From: Herbaspirillum sp.
GTDB lineage: Bacteria; Pseudomonadota; Gammaproteobacteria; Burkholderiales; Burkholderiaceae_D
Length of the DNA stretch: 64,000 nucleotides
Direction: 5' to 3'
Assembly: GCF_017744395.1 (NCBI RefSeq)
Contig: NZ_JAGIBI010000006.1
Location: forward strand, 399,437-463,436
Below are positions 43,133 through 52,262 of the stretch, piece after piece (the first letter of the stretch is position 1; each line of letters starts with the position of its first letter). The translations under genes were made by a program, and so were the position numbers. Under the pieces are notes generated by a model. That model worked only from the letters and a program-made list of their open reading frames with translations. It did not search any database and had not been told where the DNA came from.

Positions 43133-46078
43133 ATGGGGAATTTCTTTTTTAGTGCCGCGGACGGGGGAAATATTCTGCAAGGCACTTACAGCATAGGCTT
43201 GGTATTGCTGTCGTTGTTCGTGTCGGTATTTTCAGCCACGATGGCCTTGCAGACCTCCTATGTCGCAAGGCATACCACCCAGCAGATGCATCGGCAGGTC
43301 GCCATCGCCACCGGCGCCATCGCCCTGGGCGGCGGCATCTGGACCATGCACTTCATCGGCATGCTGGCGTTCGACCTGTGCCTGTCGGTGGATTACAGCC
43401 TGGGCATCACCGCCTTGTCGGTCGTTCCGGCGCTGGCCGCCTCCTGGGTGGCATTGAACATGCTGTCCCGGGCCAATATCTCGATACTCCAGCTCCTGGC
43501 CGGCGGCGTGCTGGTCGGCGCCGGCATCGGCACCATGCACTACACCGGCATGGCGGCGATGCGGATGTCCGCCGTGCTGCGCTACGATCCCTGGTATTTC
43601 GCCTTGTCCATCGTGGTCGCCGTGGTCCTTGCGACCATCTCGCTGGGCGTGCGCTTCAAGCTGCGCGGCATCAAGATGTGCCGCATCACCCGCCTGATCA
43701 TCAGCGGCACGATCATGGGATTGGCCATTTGCGGCATGCACTACACCGGCATGAGCGCGGCCCGCTTCATCGGCGCCGCCGAAACGCAGCACAGCGGGAT
43801 ACTCATCAGCACGACCTTCGCCTCGCTGGCGCTCTCCATGTTCACCATCACCGTCACGGTGCTGGTGACGGCGGCCAACGGGATGATGCGCTACAACGAA
43901 ACCTTCCAGATGATGAAGGAGAGCGAGTCGCGCATCCGCGCCATCGTCGAGACCGCCGTCGACGGCATCATCACGATCGACAGCAAGGGCAAAGTGCAGG
44001 CGATGAACCGCTCGGCCGAGCGCCTGTTCGGCTGGTCGGCCGACGAAGTGCTGGGCAAGAACATCAAGATGCTGATGCCCGAGCCGCACCAGTCGAGCCA
44101 CGATGGCTACCTGAAGAATTTCCTGTCCACCGGGTTCGCCAAGATCATCGGTCAGGGGCGTGAAGTGACTGCGCTCCACAAGAGCGGCAAACTGATTCCT
44201 GTGCGCCTGGCGGTAGGGCAGGTCGACATGCCGGGCGCGCCGTTGTTCGTCGGCTTCCTGACCGACATCAGCGAGCGCCGGGCGCTGGAAGCCTCGCTGC
44301 GCGAAGCGGCGGAGAAGGCGGAGCAGGCCGCGGCGGCCAAGACCACCTTCCTGGCCAATATGAGCCATGAGATCCGCACCCCGATGAATGCCGTGATCGG
44401 CTTCTCGGAGCTGCTGCTCAAGGGGGATCTGAACCCCACCCAGCGCGCCCACATGACCACGGTGCACCAGTCGGCCCGCTCGCTGCTGGGCCTGCTCAAC
44501 GACATCCTGGATACCACCAAGCTGGAAAAGGGCGGCGTGACGCTGGAGAGCATCGACTTTTCCCTGCGCGAAGTGGCGCAGCAGATCGTCACTTCGCTGC
44601 GCCTCAATGCCGAAAAGAAGAAGCTGAACCTGGTGCTCGATTACGCCGAGGGCCTGCCGGAATATTTCAAGGGCGATCCGCTGCGTATCCAGCAGATCCT
44701 GACCAACCTGCTCGGCAACGCCATCAAATTTACCCAGCAAGGCACGGTGCGCCTGCATCTGTACCAGGACGGCGAGCGCGTCGGCATCGAAGTGTGGGAT
44801 ACCGGCATCGGCATGACGCCGGAGCAGTTGAGCCGTATTTTCGATCCGTTCTCGCAGGCCGATGCCTCCATCAGCCGTCGTTTCGGCGGAACGGGCCTGG
44901 GCACCACGATCGCCAGCCAGTTGATCGAACTGATGGACGGGACGATGACGGCGGAGAGCGAGTTGGGCAAGGGCAGCGTGTTCCGGCTGTCGCTCCCGCT
45001 CAAGCCCGGCGAAAAGCCGTCGTTCCAGGCCAATGCGCTGGGCATCGGCAAGCTGCCGGCATTGAATGTGCTCATCGCCGACGACGTTCCCCAGAACGTG
45101 GAATTGCTCACGCTCCTGCTGGAAGAAGCCGGCCATACGGTCACGGCCGCCAGCGACGGTACCCAGGTGATCGACCTGTTCTTCGCCGGCCGCTACGACC
45201 TGGTGCTGATGGATGTGCACATGCCGAATGTGGACGGCCTGGAAGCTACCCGCCGCATCCGCGTCGAGGAAGAAAAGCTGGGACGCGAAAAAACCCCGAT
45301 CATTGCGCTGACCGCCAGCGTGATGGAGTCCGACCGCAAGGCGGCGCAGGCGGCCGGCATGAACGGCTTCGCCAGCAAGCCCTTCGACATCCCCAAGCTG
45401 CGCGCCGAAATTGCCCGCGTATTGAAGGTGGCGCCCGGCGAGCCGATCATGGCCGATATCCAGGATGGGCAGGAAAAGAGGGTCATCGATTGGGTGCGGG
45501 GCGAACAGTTGTGGCGCACCAGGGAACGGATGGCCGAAGCCATTTTCCGCTTCCTGGCCGATGTCGAGAAACGCCATCCGCTGCCGCTGCCGGGCGCGGC
45601 CGCCGATACCGTGGACTGGGTGCAGGCGGCCAAGAGCCTGCACGGCATCCGCGGCGCGTCGGCCAACCTGGGGCTGCTCGCGGTGGCCAACCTGAGCGGC
45701 ATTCTCGAACAGGGAACCGATGGGCCGGCCGACGGCTGGTTCGAACAGCTGCAGGAATTGCGGACGCAACTGGCGCTGGTCAAGAGCACGCTGCAAGAGC
45801 AGGAATGGTCGTCTTCGCAGATGACGGCGGCTGCCGGCACTCCCGCCGATCTAGCCGATATCGCCGTATCGCTGGAAAAGCTGAGCAAGCGCCTGCGGCA
45901 TGGCGAGCTGGATGAGGAGAATTTCGACAAGATCAGCAACTGGCTGCTTGAGAATGGCGAAGTGGGCGTGCGCAATTCGATTCACGACGCCATCGAGTCG
46001 TTCGACTTCGAAAGCGCCGGCGAGCAGCTTGGAAAGCTGATGGAATCGCTCAAGGCAGAACAGTCCCCTTCCGTATAA
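43133..46078 (+). CDS. MHYT-PAS hybrid sensor histidine kinase with REC and Hpt domains
   Basis: 981 residues from ATG 43133 (GGGGAAG upstream). Residues 15-250 form an MHYT membrane sensor with seven helices and three motifs (MHFIGM 72-77, MHYTGM 135-140 and 202-207), thought to bind copper and sense gases. Then PAS (about 265-385), HisKA with phospho-His412 in SHEIRTP, HATPase (DTGIGM, GGTGLG), a receiver (LVLMDVHMP) and an Hpt-like domain (SLHGIRGASANLG). A full phosphorelay in one chain is expected. The HD-GYP regulator starts 54 bp downstream and is the likely target. Confidence 0.94.
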   Translation: MGNFFFSAADGGNILQGTYSIGLVLLSLFVSVFSATMALQTSYVARHTTQQMHRQVAIATGAIALGGGIWTMHFIGMLAFDLCLSVDYSLGITALSVVPALAASWVALNMLSRANISILQLLAGGVLVGAGIGTMHYTGMAAMRMSAVLRYDPWYFALSIVVAVVLATISLGVRFKLRGIKMCRITRLIISGTIMGLAICGMHYTGMSAARFIGAAETQHSGILISTTFASLALSMFTITVTVLVTAANGMMRYNETFQMMKESESRIRAIVETAVDGIITIDSKGKVQAMNRSAERLFGWSADEVLGKNIKMLMPEPHQSSHDGYLKNFLSTGFAKIIGQGREVTALHKSGKLIPVRLAVGQVDMPGAPLFVGFLTDISERRALEASLREAAEKAEQAAAAKTTFLANMSHEIRTPMNAVIGFSELLLKGDLNPTQRAHMTTVHQSARSLLGLLNDILDTTKLEKGGVTLESIDFSLREVAQQIVTSLRLNAEKKKLNLVLDYAEGLPEYFKGDPLRIQQILTNLLGNAIKFTQQGTVRLHLYQDGERVGIEVWDTGIGMTPEQLSRIFDPFSQADASISRRFGGTGLGTTIASQLIELMDGTMTAESELGKGSVFRLSLPLKPGEKPSFQANALGIGKLPALNVLIADDVPQNVELLTLLLEEAGHTVTAASDGTQVIDLFFAGRYDLVLMDVHMPNVDGLEATRRIRVEEEKLGREKTPIIALTASVMESDRKAAQAAGMNGFASKPFDIPKLRAEIARVLKVAPGEPIMADIQDGQEKRVIDWVRGEQLWRTRERMAEAIFRFLADVEKRHPLPLPGAAADTVDWVQAAKSLHGIRGASANLGLLAVANLSGILEQGTDGPADGWFEQLQELRTQLALVKSTLQEQEWSSSQMTAAAGTPADLADIAVSLEKLSKRLRHGELDEENFDKISNWLLENGEVGVRNSIHDAIESFDFESAGEQLGKLMESLKAEQSPSV

Positions 46079-46132
46079 GCGCCTGTCCGGGATCCCGGCA
46101 TCCGGGATGGGCGGCAATAAGAATGTAATGCA

Positions 46133-47137
46133 ATGAAAAACGAAGAACGCAAATGTATCCTGCTGGTGGACGATGAGCCCACCAACCTGCAAGTCTTGAG
46201 GCACACCCTGCAGGACGAATACCGGCTCCTGTTCGCCAAGGACGGGGAAAAGGCGCTGCAATTGGCGCGGGCCGAGAAGGTCGACCTGATCCTGCTGGAC
46301 GTGATGATGCCCGGCATGTCCGGCTATGACGTCTGCAAGACGCTCAAGGCGGCGCCGGAAACCCAGGCGATCCCGGTCATTTTCATCACGGCCCTGAACC
46401 AGGTGTCCGATGAGCAGATGGGCTTCGACCTCGGCGCGGTGGACTACATCACCAAGCCGTTCAGCCCGATCATCGTCAAGGCGCGCGTCAAGAGCCAGCT
46501 CTCGCTGGTGCAGCTGGACGTGCTGCGGGAGACCCGCCTGCAGGTGGTGCAATGCCTGGGGATGGCGGCCGAGTACAAGGACAACGAAACCGGGATGCAC
46601 GTCATCCGCATGAGCCATTACGCCAAGACCCTGGCGCTGCGGGCCGGATACAGCGCCTCCGAGGCGGAGGAACTGCTGCATGCGGCGCCGATGCACGATG
46701 TGGGCAAGATCGGCATTCCGGACGCGATCCTGCAAAAGCCCGGCAAGCTGGAGCCGGAAGAGTGGTCCATCATGCAGCAGCATGCGCGCATCGGCGCCGA
46801 GATCATCGGCGAGCATGCCACCGGCCTGTTGAAGACGGCCCGGCTGATCGCCTTGTACCACCATGAAAAATGGGATGGCAGCGGTTATCCGAACGGCGTG
46901 GTCGGCAACGATATTCCCCAGGCGGCGCGCATCATCGCCATTGCCGACGTGTTCGACGCCTTGACCAGCGTCAGGCCGTACAAGGCGGCCTGGTCGGTGG
47001 AAGACGCGCTGGCCTTGATCCAGCGCGAAAGCGGGAAGCACTTCGATCCGGAGCTGGTGCCGCTGTTTGTGGAGTGCCTGCCGGAGATCCTGGAAATCAA
47101 GGCGCGCTGGAGCGATCCGATGGAGGTTCCCGTTTGA
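46133..47137 (+). CDS. Response regulator with HD-GYP phosphodiesterase domain (RpfG-like)
   Basis: 334 residues. Residues 1-125 are a receiver with LLVDDEPTN and phospho-acceptor Asp in LILLDVMMPG. Residues about 140-325 are an HD-GYP domain with MHDVGKIGIPD and HHEKWDGSGYPNG, the metal and substrate motifs, so it should hydrolyse cyclic-di-GMP. It is cotranscribed with the upstream hybrid kinase, implying light-, gas- or redox-like input into cyclic-di-GMP breakdown. Confidence 0.95.
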   Translation: MKNEERKCILLVDDEPTNLQVLRHTLQDEYRLLFAKDGEKALQLARAEKVDLILLDVMMPGMSGYDVCKTLKAAPETQAIPVIFITALNQVSDEQMGFDLGAVDYITKPFSPIIVKARVKSQLSLVQLDVLRETRLQVVQCLGMAAEYKDNETGMHVIRMSHYAKTLALRAGYSASEAEELLHAAPMHDVGKIGIPDAILQKPGKLEPEEWSIMQQHARIGAEIIGEHATGLLKTARLIALYHHEKWDGSGYPNGVVGNDIPQAARIIAIADVFDALTSVRPYKAAWSVEDALALIQRESGKHFDPELVPLFVECLPEILEIKARWSDPMEVPV

Positions 47138-47163
47138 GCGGGACGAGCCCCGGCGGAAAATAA

Positions 47164-47197
47164 AAAAGACGGTGGAAAATTCCACCGTCTTTTTTTA
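47164..47197. terminator. Bidirectional rho-independent terminator
   Basis: AAAGACGGTGGAA and TTCCACCGTCTTT pair around AA, with A-run and T-run flanks. It lies between the convergent HD-GYP and metQ genes. Confidence 0.92.
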
Positions 47198-47221
47198 TGG
47201 CTTGGGAACCTGCGTTGCTTC

Positions 47222-48013
47222 TCAGAACGCCGGTACGATCGCGCCCTGGTACTTCTCTTCGATGAACTTCTTGACGTCAGGCGAGTTCAGCGCGGCGGCC
47301 AGCTTCTTGATGGCGGCGCTGTCCTTGTTGTCTTCGCGCGCCACCAGCAGGTTGGCGTAGGGCGAGTTGGCGTCTTCGATGAACAGCGAATCCTTGACCG
47401 GGTTCAGCTTGGCTTCCAGCGCGTAGTTGGTGTTGATCAGCGCCACATCCACCTGGTTCAGCACGCGCGGCAGGGTGGCCGCTTCCAGTGCGCGGAACTT
47501 CAGCTTCTTCGGGTTTTCGGTGATGTCCTTCTGGGTGGCCGAGATGCTGGTGTTGTCCTTGAGCTTGATCAGGCCGTTGCGAGCCAGCAGCAGCAGGGCG
47601 CGGCCCGAGTTGGACGGGTCGTTGGGGATGGCGATGGTGGCGCCGTTGGGGATGTCGGCAACCTTCTTGTACTTCTGCGAGTAGGCGGCGAACGGTTCGA
47701 CGTGGACCTTGGCGACCGGCACTTCGATGTCGTTCTTGTGGCTCTTCTTGAATTGGTCGAGGTAGGGCTGGTGCAGGAAGAAGTTGCCGTCGACCTGCTT
47801 CTCGTTGGTCTGCGCGGCCGGCTGCACGTAGTCGGTGAATACCTTCACCTGCAGGTCGATGCCTTCCTTGGCCAGGACCGGCTTGATGTGTTCCAGGATC
47901 TCGGCGTGCGGCACCGGGGTGGCGGCGATCACCAGCTTGTCGGCGGCGTGGGCGCCGATGGAAAACGCCAGTGCGGCGCCGGCGAACAGGTGGGGGATCA
48001 GTTTGCGGGACAT
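47222..48013 (-). CDS. metQ: D/L-methionine-binding protein (NlpA family)
   Basis: This 263-residue protein belongs to the MetQ/NlpA family: LVIAATPVPHAEILEHIKPVLAKEGIDLQVKVFTDYVQPA, NFFLHQPYLDQF and the C-terminal YQGAIVPAF. The signal peptide (LFAGAALAFSIGAHA) lacks a lipobox Cys, so unlike E. coli MetQ it is probably a free periplasmic protein. It is the last gene of metNIQ. Confidence 0.94.
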   Translation of the reverse strand: MSRKLIPHLFAGAALAFSIGAHAADKLVIAATPVPHAEILEHIKPVLAKEGIDLQVKVFTDYVQPAAQTNEKQVDGNFFLHQPYLDQFKKSHKNDIEVPVAKVHVEPFAAYSQKYKKVADIPNGATIAIPNDPSNSGRALLLLARNGLIKLKDNTSISATQKDITENPKKLKFRALEAATLPRVLNQVDVALINTNYALEAKLNPVKDSLFIEDANSPYANLLVAREDNKDSAAIKKLAAALNSPDVKKFIEEKYQGAIVPAF

Positions 48014-48049
48014 GTGTTTGCTCCAGTCTTGTTGTGAGAGGTCAAAAGA

Positions 48050-48721
48050 TTATTTACGGGTAAAGCGCAGCACCAGGCGGTCGCCGAAGAACTGCAGCAA
48101 TTGCACCAGCACCACCAGGATGGCGACGGTCACCACCATCACTTCGGTCTGGAAGCGCTGGTAGCCGTAGCGGATCGCCAGGTCGCCCAGGCCGCCGCCG
48201 CCGATCACGCCCGACATCGCGGCATACGACATCAGCGTGATGGCGGTGATCGTGACCGCCGCCAGCAGGCCCGGCAGGGCCTCGGGCAGCAGCGCGCCGA
48301 AGATGATCTGGCGGCGCCGCGCGCCCATGGCGGTACAGGCTTCGATCACGCCGCGGTCAATCTCGCGCAGGACGTTTTCGGTCAGGCGCGCGAAGAAGGG
48401 GGCGGTGCCGATCACCAGCGGCGGGATGGAACCGGTCACGCCCAGCGAGGTGCCCACCAGCCACAGCGTGAACGGGATCAATACGATCAGCAGGATCAGG
48501 AACGGCACCGAGCGCAGCACGTTCACCAGCAGCGACAGCACCGCATACACGCCGCGCTGCTCCAGCAGTTGCTTGCGGTTGGTGAGGAACAGCAGGATGC
48601 CCAGCGGCAGTCCCAGCAGCACCGTGAAGAACAGCGAGCCGCCGGTCATGGCCAGGGTTTCCAGCGTGGCGTCCCAGACTTCGCTCCAGTCGATCTGCGA
48701 CAAGTCGATCAGCGCGCTCAT
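48050..48721 (-). CDS. metI: Methionine ABC transporter permease
   Basis: This 223-residue protein has about five membrane helices. Family features are the ATLETLAMTGGSLFFTVLLGLPLGILLF start, NVLRSVPFLILLI and the EAA loop region EACTAMGARRRQIIFGALLPEALPGLL. It overlaps metN by 4 bp (ATGA). It forms a homodimeric channel with MetN. Confidence 0.95.
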   Translation of the reverse strand: MSALIDLSQIDWSEVWDATLETLAMTGGSLFFTVLLGLPLGILLFLTNRKQLLEQRGVYAVLSLLVNVLRSVPFLILLIVLIPFTLWLVGTSLGVTGSIPPLVIGTAPFFARLTENVLREIDRGVIEACTAMGARRRQIIFGALLPEALPGLLAAVTITAITLMSYAAMSGVIGGGGLGDLAIRYGYQRFQTEVMVVTVAILVVLVQLLQFFGDRLVLRFTRK

Positions 48722-49728
48722 GCCAGCACCTCATGGTCGATGCCGGAAGTGGTCAGGCGCTCCAGCACCTGGGCCACGGCTTCCTCGCCGCCGGAGAACT
48801 CCACCAGCAATTGCCCATAGGGCGTGTCCTTGATGCGCGAGACGGTGCCTTGCACGATGGTCGCCAGCGCCGCGGTGGCCGCGGTCAGCTGCGACAGGAT
48901 AGGTTGCGCCGCCAGTTCGCCGGCATAGGTCAGGCGCACCAGCTTGCCGCCGGCGCGGCGCGTATAGGGCGCCAGCACATCGTCGAAGGCGAAGCTCTCG
49001 GCCAGCAGCGCGCGCGTGACCGCATGGCGCGGGTGCAGGAAGGTGTCGACCACGTCGCCGCGCTCGACCACCTGGCCGGCGTCGAGCACCGCCACGCGGT
49101 CGCAGATGTTGCGGATCACTTGCATTTCGTGGGTGATGAGTACGATGGTCAGGCCCAGCTTGCGGTTGATTTCCAGCAGCAGGCGCAGGATCGATTGGGT
49201 GGTTTCGGGATCGAGCGAGGAAGTCGCCTCGTCGCACAGCAGCAGGCACGGCGAATTGGCCAGCGCGCGGGCGATGCCAACGCGCTGCTTTTGCCCGCCC
49301 GAGAGCTGCGCCGGATACTGGTCGCGGTGCGCTTCCAGGCCGACCAGCTGCAGCAGCTCGTCGACGCGGCGGTCGCGCTGCTCACGGCTGTAGCGGCCGG
49401 TGATCTTCAGCGGCCAGTCGATGTTCTGGGCCACGGTCTTGGCGTTCAACAGGTTGAAATGCTGGAACACCATGCCGATGTGCTGGCGCAGTTCCAGCAG
49501 GCCGTCGTGGCCGAGGCCGGTGATGTCTTCGCCGTCGATCAGGATGCGGCCGCTGTCAGGGCGTTCCAGCAGGTTCAGGGTGCGGATCAGCGTGCTCTTG
49601 CCGGCGCCGGAGCGACCGATGATGCCGAAGATTTCCCCTTGGGCGATGTCCAGGTTGATGTCTTGCAGGGCGACGATGTCGCGCTTGCCTACCTGGTAGT
49701 TTTTATGGAGGTGCTCGATGCGGATCAC
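48718..49728 (-). CDS. metN: Methionine ABC transporter ATPase
   Basis: This 336-residue ATPase has Walker A GRSGAGKST, signature LSGGQKQRVGIARAL and Walker B LLLCDEATSSLD. The C-terminal ~80 residues form the NIL/ACT-like domain by which methionine inhibits uptake in this family. The start is a GTG at 49728 with no strong RBS. Confidence 0.95.
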   Translation of the reverse strand: MIRIEHLHKNYQVGKRDIVALQDINLDIAQGEIFGIIGRSGAGKSTLIRTLNLLERPDSGRILIDGEDITGLGHDGLLELRQHIGMVFQHFNLLNAKTVAQNIDWPLKITGRYSREQRDRRVDELLQLVGLEAHRDQYPAQLSGGQKQRVGIARALANSPCLLLCDEATSSLDPETTQSILRLLLEINRKLGLTIVLITHEMQVIRNICDRVAVLDAGQVVERGDVVDTFLHPRHAVTRALLAESFAFDDVLAPYTRRAGGKLVRLTYAGELAAQPILSQLTAATAALATIVQGTVSRIKDTPYGQLLVEFSGGEEAVAQVLERLTTSGIDHEVLA

Positions 49729-49870
49729 AATGGTCAGTGTTGATGAAACTGACCAAGTCTAACTTTTAGTTATTTAGGCGGGAAGTTCTTATTTGTTTTT
49801 TGCTTATGAGGAAAAACGATTAAGGAAATAGCCGTTATATGGCATGCAATGCCAGGCGCAGGAAGGCGGA

Positions 49871-51058
49871 TCAGCCGGCGGCATCGGCCGCCAGCACCTG
49901 GCGAATCGCCGCCACTACATAATCGATCTCGGCCTCGGTGGTGCCGCGGCCGAGCGAAAAGCGCACCGCGTTGCGGGCCACTTCGGGCGAACGGCCGATC
50001 GCCAGCAGCACGAAGGACGGCAGGGCGGCGGCCGAGTTGCAGGCCGAGCCGGCCGACACCGCGATGCCGAGCAACTGGCTGGCCAGCGTGCCGTAGCGGG
50101 TGGGCGGGAAGCTGACGTTGAGGTTGTGCGGCACGCGATTGACCGCGCAGCCGTTCAGCTGCACGCCGGGCAGGCCGTTGATGCCGGCCCACAGGCGGTC
50201 GCGCAGGGCGCGGATGCGCGCGCTTTCTTCGGCCAGCAGCTTGCCGGCCAGCTCGAACGCCTCGCCCATGCCGACGATCTGGTGCGTGGCCAGCGTGCCG
50301 GAGCGCATGCCGTTTTCGTGGCCGCCGCCGTCGATCTGGGCTTCCAGTTTCAGTTCGGGATTGTGGCGCACGTACAGCGCGCCGACGCCCTTGGGGCCGT
50401 AGACCTTGTGCGCGGAGACCGACATCAGGTCGACCTTGAGGCTGGCCAGGTCGATGGCGACCTTGCCGGTCGCCTGCACCGCGTCCACATGGAAGACGAT
50501 GCCGCGCGCGGCGCAGATCTCGCCCAGCTCGGCGATCGGCTGGATTACGCCGATCTCGTTGTTTACATACATCACCGACGCCAGGATGGTGTCCGGGCGC
50601 AGCGCGGCGCAGAACTGTTCCGGCGTGACCAGGCCGTCTTCCCCCGGCTGCAGGAAGGTCACTTCGAAGCCGGCACGCTCCAGCGTGTGCATGGTGTCCA
50701 GCACCGCCTTGTGCTCGGTGGCCACGGTAACCAGGTGGCGGCCCTTGCCCTTGCCGGCCAGCGCCTGGGCCGTGCCCTTGATGGCCAGGTTGTTCGATTC
50801 GGTCGCGCCCGAAGTCCAGACGATCTCGCCGGGCTGCGCGCCCAGCAGGCCGGCCACCTGCGCGCGCGCCTTTTCCACGGCGCGCTTGGCTTCCCAGCCG
50901 AACGGGTGGGAGCTGCTGGCGGCGTTGCCGAATTTCTCGGTAAGGAAGTCGCACATGATCCGGGCCACCTGGGGATCGACCGGCGTGGTCGCGCCGTAGT
51001 CCAGGTAAATGGGGAAAGCCAGGTCGGCAGGCGGTCGGCAGGGAGCAGGGGCGTTCAT
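49871..51058 (-). CDS. Cysteine desulfurase, class I (NifS/IscS-like)
   Basis: This 395-residue PLP enzyme has TEHKAV (His116), [19 protein letters not shown] (Lys218, Schiff base) and the flexible loop SAGSACNSA with catalytic Cys340. The class I loop separates it from the SufS-type encapsulin cargo enzyme. It is not in an isc operon: no iscU or iscR is adjacent, so the role may be in organosulfur use or tRNA thiolation. An ATG 14 codons upstream is a possible start. It is divergent from the LysR gene. Confidence 0.92.
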   Translation of the reverse strand: MNAPAPCRPPADLAFPIYLDYGATTPVDPQVARIMCDFLTEKFGNAASSSHPFGWEAKRAVEKARAQVAGLLGAQPGEIVWTSGATESNNLAIKGTAQALAGKGKGRHLVTVATEHKAVLDTMHTLERAGFEVTFLQPGEDGLVTPEQFCAALRPDTILASVMYVNNEIGVIQPIAELGEICAARGIVFHVDAVQATGKVAIDLASLKVDLMSVSAHKVYGPKGVGALYVRHNPELKLEAQIDGGGHENGMRSGTLATHQIVGMGEAFELAGKLLAEESARIRALRDRLWAGINGLPGVQLNGCAVNRVPHNLNVSFPPTRYGTLASQLLGIAVSAGSACNSAAALPSFVLLAIGRSPEVARNAVRFSLGRGTTEAEIDYVVAAIRQVLAADAAG

Positions 51059-51235
51059 GGCGGCGAATTCAGGAAGTCCAGGGAAAAGCGGTGCCGGCAT
51101 TCGCCGCTACACCGAGTTTTGTCTGAAAGGCAATGCGAAACGGAAAAATGGCAAAAATGGCAAGCCAGGCAGGAAGTATGGCCAATTCCCGGTCGGCCTG
51201 GCACTTCCTGCATTTGCTTATACAAAATTATTATA

Positions 51236-51264
51236 CTGAAATAGAATAAATACAAACCTATAAT
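51236..51264 (+). promoter_or_regulatory. Candidate promoter of LysR gene
   Basis: CTGAAA (51236-51241) and perfect TATAAT (51259-51264), spacing 17, lie in an AT-rich island of the 244-bp divergent region between desulfurase and LysR genes. Confidence 0.45.
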
Positions 51265-51302
51265 TCGAAAATCATATGCATGGATCTTGACCCGGGACAT
51301 TG

Positions 51303-52238
51303 ATGGATCTCAACCAGCTGGAAGCTTTTGCGGCAGTCATGACGATCGGCAGCGTTACCGGCGCCGGGCGCAGCCTTGGCCGTTCGCAGCCGGCCATCAG
51401 CAAGGCCATCGGCGACCTGGAGGCGGAACTGGGCTATGCGTTGTTCGACCGCAACGGGCCGCGCGTGACGCCCACCGGCAAGGCTTTCCTGCTGTACGAA
51501 GAGGTGGAGCGTTCGCTGGTCGGCTTGCGCAGCATCCGCGAACGCGCCGCCGAGATCGGCCGCGAAGAGGCGCAGCCGGTGCACCTGGTGGCGACCCCGG
51601 CGCTGGCCTCGACCATCGCCCCGGCCGCCTTGAAATTGCTGGCGCAGGGCCAGGCGGCATTTCCCGAACATATCCACTTGCGCAGCGCCTCGGCCGAACA
51701 GGTGGTGCACGCGGTGCTGCACCGTACCGTCAGCCTGGGCCTGACCAGCCTGCCGGTGGCGCACCGCGGGCTGGATCTGCACTGGATCGGCGAGGCGCCC
51801 TGCGTGGCGGTGATGCGCGCCGACCATCCGCTGGCCCAAAAGGACAAGATCACGCGCGCGGCCCTGCGCGGCGAACGTGTGATCACCATGTCCAACCGCT
51901 ACCGCCTGCGCCAGCGCATCGAAACCGCGCTGGGCGCCGGCGGCCCGCTGGAAGTGGCGATCGATACCAATACCTCCTTCAACGCCATCATGGCCGCGCA
52001 TGCAGGCCTGGGAGTGGCGCTGGTGGAGCCGATCACGGCGCTGGGCATGCCCATCGAGGGGCTGGTGGCCAGGCCGCTGGCGGTGGATATCCCGTTTTAT
52101 TTCGGCGTGGTGACGCCGTTCGGCCGGCCGGTCGAAGGCACCACGCTGGCGCTGATCGACGCGGTCGAAACCGCGGCGCGCCATATCCTGCACGGCTTCG
52201 TCAAACGCGACGCGGCCGAGCATGACGAATTGCTGTAA
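51303..52238 (+). CDS. LysR-type regulator of the organosulfur cluster
   Basis: This 311-residue protein has the HTH LEAFAAVMTIGSVTGAGRSLGRSQPAISKAIGDLEAELGYALFDR and a substrate-binding-like effector domain with NTSFNAIMAAHAGLGVALVEP. It begins 25 bp before the flavoprotein gene on the same strand and is divergent from the desulfurase. It probably controls both directions. The inducer is unknown; it should be the compound imported by the downstream ABC system. Confidence 0.92.
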   Translation: MDLNQLEAFAAVMTIGSVTGAGRSLGRSQPAISKAIGDLEAELGYALFDRNGPRVTPTGKAFLLYEEVERSLVGLRSIRERAAEIGREEAQPVHLVATPALASTIAPAALKLLAQGQAAFPEHIHLRSASAEQVVHAVLHRTVSLGLTSLPVAHRGLDLHWIGEAPCVAVMRADHPLAQKDKITRAALRGERVITMSNRYRLRQRIETALGAGGPLEVAIDTNTSFNAIMAAHAGLGVALVEPITALGMPIEGLVARPLAVDIPFYFGVVTPFGRPVEGTTLALIDAVETAARHILHGFVKRDAAEHDELL

Positions 52239-52262
52239 CCGATTTTTGGAAGGGGGAGACAC

